64,000 bases of DNA from Pseudomonas fluorescens. GTDB taxonomy: Bacteria; Pseudomonadota; Gammaproteobacteria; Pseudomonadales; Pseudomonadaceae. A program made the translations under genes and the position numbers. Location: the NCBI RefSeq assembly GCF_902498185.1, contig NZ_CABVIX010000013.1:62001-126000 (forward strand), in the 5' to 3' direction. The first letter of the stretch is position 1. Each line of letters begins with the position of its first letter. The notes under the pieces were generated by a model. That model searched no databases and was not told where the DNA came from. It saw only the letters and a program-made list of their open reading frames with translations. Below are positions 1 through 7,939 of this stretch, in pieces.

Positions 1-521
1 TCCACACGGCGCTGGACCAGCAGGGCATCGCCGTCACCGAGGTGCGCGCCGTGCCGATCGCCTTCAACAGCCTGGTCTGGCGGGTGATCGCCAAGACTCC
101 GGACGGCCAGTACTACGAGGGCATCAGCAGTCTGTTCGACAGTGAGACGCCCGAGTGGCTGCGCCAGCCGCTGAACCTCGATGCACGCGGTATGCTCGAC
201 AATGCGCCGCTGCACGAGCGGCTGCGCTGGTTCACCGGCGACTGGCTGCGCTACGACATCGTCGGCGATGCGCTGGTGGTGACCGACCTGCGCATGGGCA
301 ACCCTGGCAACTACACCTTCCGCTTCAAGATGGCCGCGCGGGATGATCAAGGCCGCTGGGCACCGGTCACACCTTCGATGTGGCGAGGCGCCGGTCCGGG
401 CTCGATGTTCAACGCCCAGGACATGGCGCTTATCTGGCGGCGCATCGTCGAGCAGCAGCCACCTCTGCCGCTGGCCCGCTGGAGCCGGCAATACCTGGGC
501 GCCGAAGCGCACGGCCAGTGA
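1..521 (+). CDS. Inner-membrane metal-dependent hydrolase, C-terminal part (5' truncated by window)
   Basis: The reading frame is open from base 3, so the true start lies before the window. The visible 172 residues are soluble. They carry the pattern typical of the C-terminal half of YdjM/YbcI-type (LexA-binding, membrane-associated) hydrolases: AFNSLVWRVI, then EGISSLFD, then TDLRMGNPGNYTFRF. The N-terminal membrane part with the metal ligands is not visible, so activity cannot be judged. The stop codon overlaps the GTG start of the next gene by four bases (GTGA), suggesting translational coupling. The family assignment rests on these C-terminal motifs recalled from the family, hence moderate confidence. 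Confidence 0.6.
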   Translation, partial: HTALDQQGIAVTEVRAVPIAFNSLVWRVIAKTPDGQYYEGISSLFDSETPEWLRQPLNLDARGMLDNAPLHERLRWFTGDWLRYDIVGDALVVTDLRMGNPGNYTFRFKMAARDDQGRWAPVTPSMWRGAGPGSMFNAQDMALIWRRIVEQQPPLPLARWSRQYLGAEAHGQ

Positions 522-1228
522 CGACGCGCAACCCCGGCCTGGACCTGCTCAAGTGGCTGGCGATCATCAGCATGATCGCCGACCACCTGCGCTACCTGTG
601 GCCGCAGGCCGAGTGGCTGTTCGTGGCCGGCCGCCTGGCGTTCCCCTGGTTCTGCCTGGCGCTTGCCGCCAACGTCGTGCGCACCCAGGCAGGAGCGCTG
701 TTCACCCCGCGCAACGGCCGCTACCTGGGCTGGCTGGTGCTGTTCTCGGTACTCTCCGAAGCACCCTACCGCTGGCTCGACAACGGCTCGGTAACCCTCA
801 ACGTGATGCCGACCCTGGCCCTTGGGCTGCTGGTCGCCTGGGGCGTGCACCACCGCACGCGCCCGGGCAGTGTGCTGGCGCTGGTCGCAGTGATCGTTTC
901 GACAATAGCCAACGACAGCCTGATGTACGGCCTGGCGGGCGTGCTGCTGCCAGGTGCGTTGCTTGCGGCGATCGCCAGGGGCGGGGTGTGGTGGATGCTG
1001 CCCGGCCTGCTCGCGGTGGCCGCGAACCTGAACAACAGTTGGCTGCTGGCCCATGTCCTGGAGCCTTTCGTGTTGCTGGTCTTGGCCACCGCCCTGGCGG
1101 CCGTGCCGTTCGGACTCGGCCTGCTGCGACTGGGCACGCTGCCGCCGATCTGGCCGGTGGGCCGTTGGGGCTACGGCTTCTATCCTGTGCATCTGGCACT
1201 GATCAAGACCCTGAGCCTGTTGGCCTGA
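518..1228 (+). CDS. TraX-like integral membrane protein
   Basis: This 236-residue protein is almost entirely hydrophobic, with about seven to eight membrane spans. It begins near NPGLDLLKWLAIISMIADH and contains WLFVAGRLAFPWFCLALA, a pattern typical of the TraX family (named for the F-pilin N-acetyltransferase). Chromosomal Pseudomonas members have no known pilin substrate, so the role here is unknown. I chose the GTG at 518 because it overlaps the previous stop codon (GTGA) and immediately precedes the conserved first helix. Longer in-frame starts would overlap the hydrolase gene and encode Arg/Ala-rich sequence unlike the family. Confidence 0.7.
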   Translation: MTTRNPGLDLLKWLAIISMIADHLRYLWPQAEWLFVAGRLAFPWFCLALAANVVRTQAGALFTPRNGRYLGWLVLFSVLSEAPYRWLDNGSVTLNVMPTLALGLLVAWGVHHRTRPGSVLALVAVIVSTIANDSLMYGLAGVLLPGALLAAIARGGVWWMLPGLLAVAANLNNSWLLAHVLEPFVLLVLATALAAVPFGLGLLRLGTLPPIWPVGRWGYGFYPVHLALIKTLSLLA

Positions 1229-1354
1229 CCCGGGCCGCCCACTGGCTGTTGCGCTGGGTCAATGCCAGGGCCGATAGTGGCGCGACGCACTGAACGATCG
1301 GGCCTCGTGCACCCTCAGAACACAGATGATCTCCCTCAGCAGTCAGGACCGGCC

Positions 1355-1912
1355 ATGCTCGCAAATACCCTTGTCTTCCTGATCACCCTGGCCGCCATGG
1401 AAGCGGTGGCCTACCTCGCGCACAAGCACGTCATGCACGGCTGGGGCTGGGGTTGGCACCGCTCGCACCATGAGCTCCGGACGGGCTGGTTCGAGAAGAA
1501 CGACCTGTATGCCGCAGTGTTCGCAGGGCTGGCCATCGTGCTGATCGCGCTGGGCACCAGCGGTCTGCACCCGCTGGAGTGGATCGGCGCCGGTATGACC
1601 GCCTATGGCTTGCTGTACTTTGTCGTGCATGACGGGCTGGTGCACCATCGCTGGCCATGGCGGGTGGTGCCGCGTCGCGGCTACCTCAAGCGCTTGTATC
1701 AGGCGCACTTGATGCACCATGCGGTGGAAGGCAAGGAGCGTTGCGTGTCCTTCGGCTTCCTGTATGCCCCGCCTATCGATCGGCTGCGGGCGCAACTGCG
1801 CGCCCAGCATCAGGGGCCGCTGCGCAAGCCGGGCGCGGACGGGTCCACAGATGTTCAGGGCGATCCGGCCAGCGACGCCAGCGCGAACCGAGTGCGCGCC
1901 ACAGGCCCGTGA
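1355..1912 (+). CDS. crtZ: Beta-carotene 3-hydroxylase
   Basis: CrtZ converts beta-carotene through beta-cryptoxanthin to zeaxanthin; it is a membrane di-iron enzyme. The 185-residue product has the clustered histidines of the fatty-acid hydroxylase superfamily. H23, H25, H28, H35, H38 and H39 lie in HKHVMH and HRSHHE, followed by the HDGLVHHRWPW and HLMHH boxes. Hydrophobic segments flank these boxes. The ATG at 1355 is preceded by AGGA with good spacing; in-frame codons further upstream encode non-conserved sequence. The gene converges on crtB, and the two reading frames overlap by 140 bases (1773-1912). The last residues, after LRAQLRAQHQ, are a low-complexity tail encoded inside the overlap. 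Confidence 0.93.
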   Translation: MLANTLVFLITLAAMEAVAYLAHKHVMHGWGWGWHRSHHELRTGWFEKNDLYAAVFAGLAIVLIALGTSGLHPLEWIGAGMTAYGLLYFVVHDGLVHHRWPWRVVPRRGYLKRLYQAHLMHHAVEGKERCVSFGFLYAPPIDRLRAQLRAQHQGPLRKPGADGSTDVQGDPASDASANRVRATGP

Positions 1913-2771
1913 GCACGGCCGCAATCTTTTCGCCCTTGGAGGTCGACACCCGGCCATCCCATGCCTGGCTCCCAGCAGCCAGCACCTTCACGCCGATCTG
2001 ACGATAGACCGTCGCCGCCGTGGCCACCGCCCAGGCCGAGCGCCAGGGCAGGGCGCCGAGCCCGCCCTGTGCACTCTGGTAGTAGGGTTCGGCCTGTTCG
2101 ATCAAGTTGCGGGCAACCCCGGCCAGCGCAGGGCGATAGACCGGAGCGGCCAGGTCCTGGGATGGAATGCCGTTGTCCTGCAGCCACCGCTCGGGCAGGT
2201 AGCAGCGCCCGACGCGGGCGTCTTCGACGATATCCCGGGCTATATTGGTGAGCTGCAGGGCCAGGCCCAGGTCGCAGGCACGGTCCAGGGTCGCCGCATC
2301 CTTTGCGCCCATGACGCGCGCCATCATCAACCCGACCACACCGGCCACGTGGTAGCAGTACTGCAAGGTATCGTCGAAGGTCCGGTAGCGGTACTCGGTC
2401 ACGTCCATTTCGAAGCCGCGCAGCAGGTCCAGCGCCTCGCCGCGCGGTATGTCGTGGCGCCGCACCACGTCCCGCAGGGCGGCAAACGCCGGATCGTTCA
2501 AGGTCTGGCCCTGGTAGACCGCGTGGGTCTGCGCCTGCAGTTGCGCGAGGCACTGTTCGGCCTGGGCATGGCTGACGGGCACCGCGTCATGCCCCGCCTG
2601 CTGACCGTCGATCACGTCGTCGCAATGGCGGCACCAGGCGTAGAGCATCACCGCCGAGCGGCGGGTGTGCCTGTCGAACAGCCGGGAGGCGGCGGCGAAG
2701 CTCTTGGAACCGACAGCGATGCTCTGGTTGGCGTGATCGAGCAATCTGTTGTCGTCGAGGGCGGGGTTCAT
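1773..2771 (-). CDS. crtB: Phytoene synthase
   Basis: CrtB condenses two geranylgeranyl diphosphates to 15-cis-phytoene. Both aspartate-rich substrate-binding motifs are present: DDVID within CRHCDDVIDG, and DIVEDARVGRCYLP. The spacing is normal for the squalene/phytoene synthase family. At 332 residues it is about 20 longer than the usual Pantoea-type enzyme. The normal-looking end (RPEHLWTRP) is followed by an Ala/Pro-rich tail read antisense to crtZ. Its ATG overlaps the crtI stop codon (ATGA). It is the last gene of the leftward idi-crtXYIB operon. Confidence 0.95.
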   Translation of the reverse strand: MNPALDDNRLLDHANQSIAVGSKSFAAASRLFDRHTRRSAVMLYAWCRHCDDVIDGQQAGHDAVPVSHAQAEQCLAQLQAQTHAVYQGQTLNDPAFAALRDVVRRHDIPRGEALDLLRGFEMDVTEYRYRTFDDTLQYCYHVAGVVGLMMARVMGAKDAATLDRACDLGLALQLTNIARDIVEDARVGRCYLPERWLQDNGIPSQDLAAPVYRPALAGVARNLIEQAEPYYQSAQGGLGALPWRSAWAVATAATVYRQIGVKVLAAGSQAWDGRVSTSKGEKIAAVLTGLWRALGSRWRRWPDRPEHLWTRPRPACAAAPDAGRAVAPAADR

Positions 2772-4258
2772 GCGTGCAGGTCCTCCAGCATCAGGCCGGC
2801 GGTGGCCTTGGCCGAACCGATCACGCCCGGGACGCCTGCGCCAGGATGAGTGCCCGCGCCGACCAGGTAAAGGTTGGGCAGGTGCGCGTCGCGATTGTGC
2901 GGGCGAAACCAGGCACTTTGCTGCAGCACCGGTTCCAGGGAGAACGCCGAACCCAGATGGGCATTGAGCTCATCGCGGAAATCCCCCGGGGTGAAAATCC
3001 GGCTGGTCACCAGGTCCTCACGCAGGCCCGGCATGTAATGCCGCTCCAGGTAGGCGAGGATGCGGTCGCGGTAGCGCGGACCCTCGGCCTGCCAGTCGAT
3101 CGGCGCATTGCCCAGGTGCGGGACCGGTGCCAGCACGTAATGGCTGGAGCAGCCGGGCGGCGCAAGGCTGGGGTCGGTCACGCACGGGGCATGCAGGTAA
3201 AGGGAAAAATCCTCGGGAAGCGACTGGCCGTTGAAGATCTCGTCGATCAACGCGCGGTAGCGTGGACCGAAGCAGACGGTGTGGTGCTGCAAATGGGGCT
3301 GCGGGCGCTTGAGGCCGAAATGGATGACGAACAGCGAGTTGCTGAAGCGCTTGCGCTTCAGGCGTTGTCCTTCCTGACGACCGCGTGGGTCGCCCGCCAG
3401 CAGGTCGGCATAGGTGTGCACCACGTCGGCATTCGAGGCCACACAGTCGGCCTGCCAATGGCGGCCGTCGCGCGCCCGGACGCCCGTGACACGGCCCGCC
3501 TGGGTGTCGATGGATGCAACGTCGGCATTGAGCTCCAGGCGCCCGCCAAGGTCCTCGAACAGCCGCACCAGGCCCTGTACCAGCGCGCCGGTACCACCCC
3601 TGGGGAACCACACGCCCCACTGGCGCTCCAGGGCGTGGATCAGGCTGTAGATCGACGAAGTGGCGAACGGGTTGCCGCCGACCAGCAAGGAGTGGAACGA
3701 GAACGCCTGGCGCAGTTTGTCGTGCTCGACGAAGCGCGACACCATCGAATACACGCTGCGCCACGCTTGCAGTTTCGCCAACTGGGGGCCGGCCTGGAGC
3801 ATGTCGCGAAACGACAGGAAAGGCACCGCGCCAAGCTTGACGTAGCCTTCCTCGAACACCGCTCTGGAGTACGCGAGAAAGCGCTGGTAACCCGCCACGT
3901 CGCGCGGGTTGAGCGCGTGGATCTGCCGGTCCAGCGCGGCCTGGTCGTTGGCATAGTCGAACTGCGTGCCGTCTTCCCAGCACAAGCGGTAGAACGGCTC
4001 CACCGGCAGCAGCTCGACATAGTCGGCCATCTTCCTGCCGCTTTGGCTGAACAGCGCCTCGATGGCACTGGGATCGGTGATCACCGTGGGCCCGGCGTCG
4101 AACGTGAAGCCTTGGTCACGGTAGACATAGGCGCGTCCGCCGGGCTGGTCGCGTTTTTCCAGCAAGGTGGTGCGGATGCCAGCTGTCTGCAGGCGGATGG
4201 CAAGGGCCAGACCGCCGAAACCGGCCCCGATGACGACTGCGGTTTTTGCTTGACTCAT
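2768..4258 (-). CDS. crtI: Phytoene desaturase (lycopene-forming)
   Basis: CrtI introduces four double bonds into phytoene to give lycopene. The 496-residue protein begins MSQAKTAVVIGAGFGGLALA, a Rossmann FAD-binding motif at residues 8-21. LLEKRDQPGGRAYVY and the GPTVITDP region follow. The C-terminal signature YLVGAGTHPGAGVPGV is intact. I chose the ATG at 4258 because it overlaps the crtY stop codon by four bases and sits directly before the dinucleotide-binding strand. An in-frame extension to 4735 would run inside crtY and is not credible. Length matches bacterial CrtI proteins. Confidence 0.96.
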   Translation of the reverse strand: MSQAKTAVVIGAGFGGLALAIRLQTAGIRTTLLEKRDQPGGRAYVYRDQGFTFDAGPTVITDPSAIEALFSQSGRKMADYVELLPVEPFYRLCWEDGTQFDYANDQAALDRQIHALNPRDVAGYQRFLAYSRAVFEEGYVKLGAVPFLSFRDMLQAGPQLAKLQAWRSVYSMVSRFVEHDKLRQAFSFHSLLVGGNPFATSSIYSLIHALERQWGVWFPRGGTGALVQGLVRLFEDLGGRLELNADVASIDTQAGRVTGVRARDGRHWQADCVASNADVVHTYADLLAGDPRGRQEGQRLKRKRFSNSLFVIHFGLKRPQPHLQHHTVCFGPRYRALIDEIFNGQSLPEDFSLYLHAPCVTDPSLAPPGCSSHYVLAPVPHLGNAPIDWQAEGPRYRDRILAYLERHYMPGLREDLVTSRIFTPGDFRDELNAHLGSAFSLEPVLQQSAWFRPHNRDAHLPNLYLVGAGTHPGAGVPGVIGSAKATAGLMLEDLHA

Positions 4259-5421
4259 GTCGGGGTCTCGAAATGCCGTGGTGAATGACGCAGGGCCGCC
4301 TTGACGGCCTCGCCCACTGGGACGGGCGGCTTGCCCGTGAGGATGCGCGCGCGGTCGCGCCAGGTACTGTGGCCCGCGTAGAAACGTTCGATCAGCGTTT
4401 CGGGCAGAGCGTAGAAACGCTGCATGACCTGCCAGCGGTCCTGAGGGCGGCCAGCCAGGAACAGCATGCGGTTGAGCAGGCGGTAGAAACCCTGCGCCTG
4501 CCATTGGCGGCGGGCGTACTGGCGCAGGTCGCTGGCCAGGGTTTGCGCATCGCCCAGCGGGCGGGCCGCCAGCCAGTCGGCCAGGCGGACGGCCTCGGGC
4601 AACGAGTAGCCGGTGGTGCAATGGCACAATCCCGCGCGCAGGCCTGAAGGCAGGTGCCCACCGGCTTCGTCCCAGAAGGCCTCGAAATCGCCCGCGAGGG
4701 TGATCGGCAGCACGCCATGCTCTTCGCGCAGGCACTCGGCGACCGACCAGCCGCGCTGCCGCACGTAGAGACCTATATGCTCACGCAGTTGCCCGGGCGT
4801 CAGCCGCTGCTGGTCGACGTAATGCGTGTCTTCGACCAGCACGGTGTCGGCGCAGAAGGGCAGGAGGTAGACGAACCGGTAGCCGTCGCCCTGTGCCACA
4901 CGTGCGTCCATGATGACCGGAGTCGCCAGGCCGTGAGGCCGTTCAAGGCGCAGCAGCTGGCCGAGGAAGGCCTGCTGGCCGAGGATCATGCTCGGACTGG
5001 CGCGCATGCCGCGGCCATCGATCACTACCCTGGCGGCCAGGCGCTCGCCGCCGTCCAGGCTGACCTGGGTCGGGCTGAGGGCGGCGATCTGCCGGTTGAG
5101 CAGCAGGCTCTCGCCCAGGGCAGGCGTGATGATCTCGGCAAAACGCTCGCTGGTGATGCTGGCGTAGCCACTGTGCAGGGTGCGGGACTGCTGGGGGAAA
5201 TGTACCTGGTAGCCGGGCCAGCGCTTGACCACCAGTGGCTCGAGCCAGCGGTGCTGTGCAGCGCTCAGGTCGCCGTCGTGGAACGACCAGGTGTGGTTGC
5301 CCCCCAGCGTGGACTGCTCCTCAATGCACAGGATGTCAAGCTCCGGGCGCAGCTGACGCAGGCGCCAGGCGATCAGTCCATTGGCCAGGCCGCCGCCGGC
5401 GAGAATCAGGTCGTGGGTCAT
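4255..5421 (-). CDS. crtY: Lycopene beta-cyclase
   Basis: CrtY cyclises both ends of lycopene to make beta-carotene. The 388-residue product starts with MTHDLILAGGGLANGLIAWRL, the GxGxxN-type nucleotide-binding fold of CrtY-family cyclases. It continues with CIEEQSTLGGNHTWSFHDGDL and later VIDGRGM and FVYLLPFCADTVLVEDTHY, all typical of the bacterial enzyme. The C-terminal part contains FYRLLNRMLFLAG and RFYA, also family-typical. It overlaps crtX upstream and crtI downstream by four bases each, so its translation is probably coupled to both. Confidence 0.95.
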   Translation of the reverse strand: MTHDLILAGGGLANGLIAWRLRQLRPELDILCIEEQSTLGGNHTWSFHDGDLSAAQHRWLEPLVVKRWPGYQVHFPQQSRTLHSGYASITSERFAEIITPALGESLLLNRQIAALSPTQVSLDGGERLAARVVIDGRGMRASPSMILGQQAFLGQLLRLERPHGLATPVIMDARVAQGDGYRFVYLLPFCADTVLVEDTHYVDQQRLTPGQLREHIGLYVRQRGWSVAECLREEHGVLPITLAGDFEAFWDEAGGHLPSGLRAGLCHCTTGYSLPEAVRLADWLAARPLGDAQTLASDLRQYARRQWQAQGFYRLLNRMLFLAGRPQDRWQVMQRFYALPETLIERFYAGHSTWRDRARILTGKPPVPVGEAVKAALRHSPRHFETPT

Positions 5422-6671
5422 TGGTCTCTCATCCCTAGGGCAGCTTCGACGATATCGGCTGCTTTCGGCGCGCCGCCGGCCTGTTGCAGCTCGGCAGCCA
5501 GCGCATCCAGGGCAGGCGCGCGTTTTGTCAGCAATCCCTCCAGCGCCTCGGCTATGCGCGGTGCCCGGGCCCAGCGGTGCAGCTTCACCCCAAGCTTGTG
5601 ATGGCTGACCCGCGCTGCCACCCCGTGCTGATCAAAGGCAATGGGCATCACCAGGAGGGGCGTGCGCGCGGCGATGGCGTCCATCACCGTGTTCAGGCCG
5701 CCATGGGTGACCACCGCATCAGCCTGTTCCAGGGCCCACTGCTGTGGGGCGAAATCCGTCACCCAGGTTGCGCCGCGCTCTACCAGGCGGCGCTCGTGGG
5801 CCCGTCCGAGCTTACCGCAATGGGCGACCAGCAGCTGCGCGCCGAGCCTTCGACAGGCAGTGGCGATCTGTTCGAACATGCCCCTGCGCTCGCCTTGCAG
5901 CGTGCCGAGGCTAGCGAAGATGAAGGGCCGCTTGGGATCGATCGGCCACGGCCCGGCGTCTTCGTTTCGAGGCCCGCGCAGGGGGCCCACCGCGTGAAAA
6001 TTGCCCGGAGGCTGGCGCCGTGGGAAATCGAAGCCCGGCAGCGTCTGGCTGATCTGTGCCAGGGGCGAGAGGCACCCGTGCAAGGCGCCAGGCGGCGGTA
6101 CATCGAGGGCGCGGGCGGCATCGTCCAGTGCGCGGCCCAGCGGCGCCATCAGCCAGTCGTGCACCCGTGCGCTGCCTTGGTACAGCTGCTGGCTGCGTGG
6201 GTCGGGGCGATAGGTAAACGGCATCACCGGCAAAGGCAGACCGGCTTCACGGTTGATTGGCAAGGCGCAGGCGACCGAAATGAAGGGCAGGTTCATGCTT
6301 TGCGCGACGAGGGCGCCTGCCCCCTCCATCTGGTCGCAAAGCAGGATGTCGACGTCAAGCGCTGTCAGTACGGGCGGCAGTTCCCGGCACAGCATCGCCG
6401 TGGTAGCCGCCATCTGCCCGATTACCCGCCGCAAGCCCCACGGGCTGCCTGGGCTGGCCGCCTGGCGCAGGACGGTCTCGAGGCTGCCGGGCGGATGGCT
6501 GCGGGCGCCCACCGCCTGAAAACCCACGCGGGAATCGGACAGCCAGCGCGCCGCATCCGCCTGGTGAAAAAAAGTTATCCGGTGCCCTCGCTTCAGCAAT
6601 TCGACCGTCAAAGCCTGCAGCGCCTGGAAATGGCTGTAATAGGGTGGGGCAACGACACCGATATGGCTCAT
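5418..6671 (-). CDS. crtX: Zeaxanthin glucosyltransferase
   Basis: CrtX transfers glucose from UDP-glucose to the hydroxyl groups of zeaxanthin, giving polar mono- and diglucosides. The 417-residue protein is a GT1/GT-B fold enzyme. The N-terminal MSHIGVVAPPYYSHFQALQAL is the acceptor-side Rossmann start. The nucleotide-sugar signature near the C-terminus reads FAPQQWALEQADAVVTHGG, followed by NTVMDAIAARTPLLVMP and DQHGVAARV. Four-base overlaps link it to idi upstream and crtY downstream. Its presence implies that glucosylated zeaxanthin, rather than beta-carotene, is the end product. Confidence 0.94.
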   Translation of the reverse strand: MSHIGVVAPPYYSHFQALQALTVELLKRGHRITFFHQADAARWLSDSRVGFQAVGARSHPPGSLETVLRQAASPGSPWGLRRVIGQMAATTAMLCRELPPVLTALDVDILLCDQMEGAGALVAQSMNLPFISVACALPINREAGLPLPVMPFTYRPDPRSQQLYQGSARVHDWLMAPLGRALDDAARALDVPPPGALHGCLSPLAQISQTLPGFDFPRRQPPGNFHAVGPLRGPRNEDAGPWPIDPKRPFIFASLGTLQGERRGMFEQIATACRRLGAQLLVAHCGKLGRAHERRLVERGATWVTDFAPQQWALEQADAVVTHGGLNTVMDAIAARTPLLVMPIAFDQHGVAARVSHHKLGVKLHRWARAPRIAEALEGLLTKRAPALDALAAELQQAGGAPKAADIVEAALGMRDQ

Positions 6672-7711
6672 ACCCAGCCATGCTCCGGCAACAGCCGCGC
6701 CTGGCGCAGAGCCGCCAAGTCGCGGGAACCGGTGCAGAAGCAGGCGATACGCAGTTGACGCAGCATGACCTCGAAATGGGCAATCACCGCGTCGGTCGAT
6801 TGCGTCGCCACCTCCAGCACCCCGGCAGCCTGCCCGACCAGATCGGCGCCCAGGCGGATCGCCTTGGCGGCATCGACGCCGTCGCGCACGCCGCCCGAGG
6901 CGATCAGGGTGACGTCCGGCAGCGCCCGGCGTACCGCCTGCACTGCGCTGGCGGTCGGGATGCCCCAGTCGGCAAAGGCCATGGCCACCTCGCGGTCCCC
7001 ATCGCTCACCGCCCGCTCAGCCTCGACCGCTGCCCAGCTAGTGCCGCCTGCGCCTGCGACGTCGATCACCTGCACCCCGGCTTCGACCAAGGCCTGGGCA
7101 ACCGGGGCCGACAGACCGGCACCCACTTCCTTGACAATCACCGGCACCGGCAGCAGGCGGGTGAGTTGCGCAACGCTGTCCAGCACGCCTTGCCAATTGC
7201 GGTCTCCCTCGGGCTGCACGGCCTCCTGCAAAGGATTGAGATGAATGATCAGGCCGTTGGCCTCCAGAGCATCCACGGCACGCCGTGCCAGGTCTTGACC
7301 ACCCGCTTCGCGCAGTTGCGCGCCGCCGATATTGGCCAGCAGCGCAATGCTGGGCGCCAGCCGGCGCAGCGACAGGGTCAGCCCCTGGGCGTGGCCGCTC
7401 TGCAGGCTGACCCTCTGCGAGCCCACGCCCATGGCGATGCCCAGCGCCTCGGCGGCTTCGGCCAGGTGCCGGTTGATCGCTTCCGCGCGCTCGGCCCCGC
7501 CGGTCATGGAGCTGATCAGCAGCGGCGCGCGCAGGGCGATACCCAGCAACTGGCTGCTCAGGTCGATGTCGTCCAGGTTCAGTTCGGGCAGGGCGCAATG
7601 TTCGAAGCGCACCGCCGCCCAGCCGGCGTCCATCTGGCGCGCGGCCTTGCGAGGGTCCAGGACGATGTCCAGGTGATCATCCTTGCGTCGGCTCAGGTCG
7701 CTTTGTTTCAT
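6668..7711 (-). CDS. idi: Type 2 isopentenyl-diphosphate delta-isomerase (FMN/NADPH-dependent)
   Basis: The enzyme interconverts IPP and DMAPP, supplying the allylic primer for CrtE. The 347-residue length and motifs are those of the flavin type-2 enzyme, not the Nudix type. These include RRKDDHLDIVL at the N-terminus, then LISSMTGGAERAEAINR and MGVGSQRVSL. IVKEVGAGLS, VAGAGGTSW and the C-terminal FMN phosphate-binding IASGGVRDG follow. It is the first gene of the leftward operon and faces crtE across the 7712-7939 control region. Its stop codon overlaps the crtX start. Confidence 0.95.
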   Translation of the reverse strand: MKQSDLSRRKDDHLDIVLDPRKAARQMDAGWAAVRFEHCALPELNLDDIDLSSQLLGIALRAPLLISSMTGGAERAEAINRHLAEAAEALGIAMGVGSQRVSLQSGHAQGLTLSLRRLAPSIALLANIGGAQLREAGGQDLARRAVDALEANGLIIHLNPLQEAVQPEGDRNWQGVLDSVAQLTRLLPVPVIVKEVGAGLSAPVAQALVEAGVQVIDVAGAGGTSWAAVEAERAVSDGDREVAMAFADWGIPTASAVQAVRRALPDVTLIASGGVRDGVDAAKAIRLGADLVGQAAGVLEVATQSTDAVIAHFEVMLRQLRIACFCTGSRDLAALRQARLLPEHGWV

Positions 7712-7939
7712 TCCGGCTCCGGTGCCCAGGAATCATTCGGGGCTTCGCGTGGTCTTTGCAGTATCAAGGAGTTGTACAACCGATGATTAGTTGCATAGGT
7801 TTAGTACGGGACCATGCATTCAGGCAACCGCGCAAGCCAGTGGTTCCTTTGCCGCCAGGGTCATTCGATTCCGCTATACCTGAATAGACACCGGGATACA
7901 CACCAGGGTTTTTGCAGCCCGCGATGATTTGAGGGAACG
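7712..7939 (+). promoter_or_regulatory. Divergent control region between idi operon and crtE
   Basis: This 228-base gene-free stretch must hold the promoters for both halves of the carotenoid cluster. A perfect 10-base palindrome, GTTGTACAAC, lies at 7771-7780. TGCATA follows 13 bases after its TGTACA core. A TATACC hexamer at 7875-7880 could be a crtE -10 box, but I find no -35 box at acceptable spacing. TGTACA-containing sites are reported for LitR/CarH-type light-responsive repressors; the second half-site here is imperfect. An AT-rich cluster (TATACCTGAATAGACA) and GAGGGAAC before the crtE ATG complete the region. No promoter is assigned with certainty. Confidence 0.5.

Noticed and set aside
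2774..4288. 504-codon open frame on the plus strand across crtI
   Set aside because: It is antisense to an unmistakable CrtI with FAD and C-terminal signatures. The encoded protein is Arg/Gln/Val-rich without any motif, as expected from GC-rich third positions.
4259..4735. N-terminal extension of CrtI by about 159 residues
   Set aside because: It lies entirely inside crtY in another frame, and the ATG at 4258 overlaps the crtY stop codon and starts the FAD motif.
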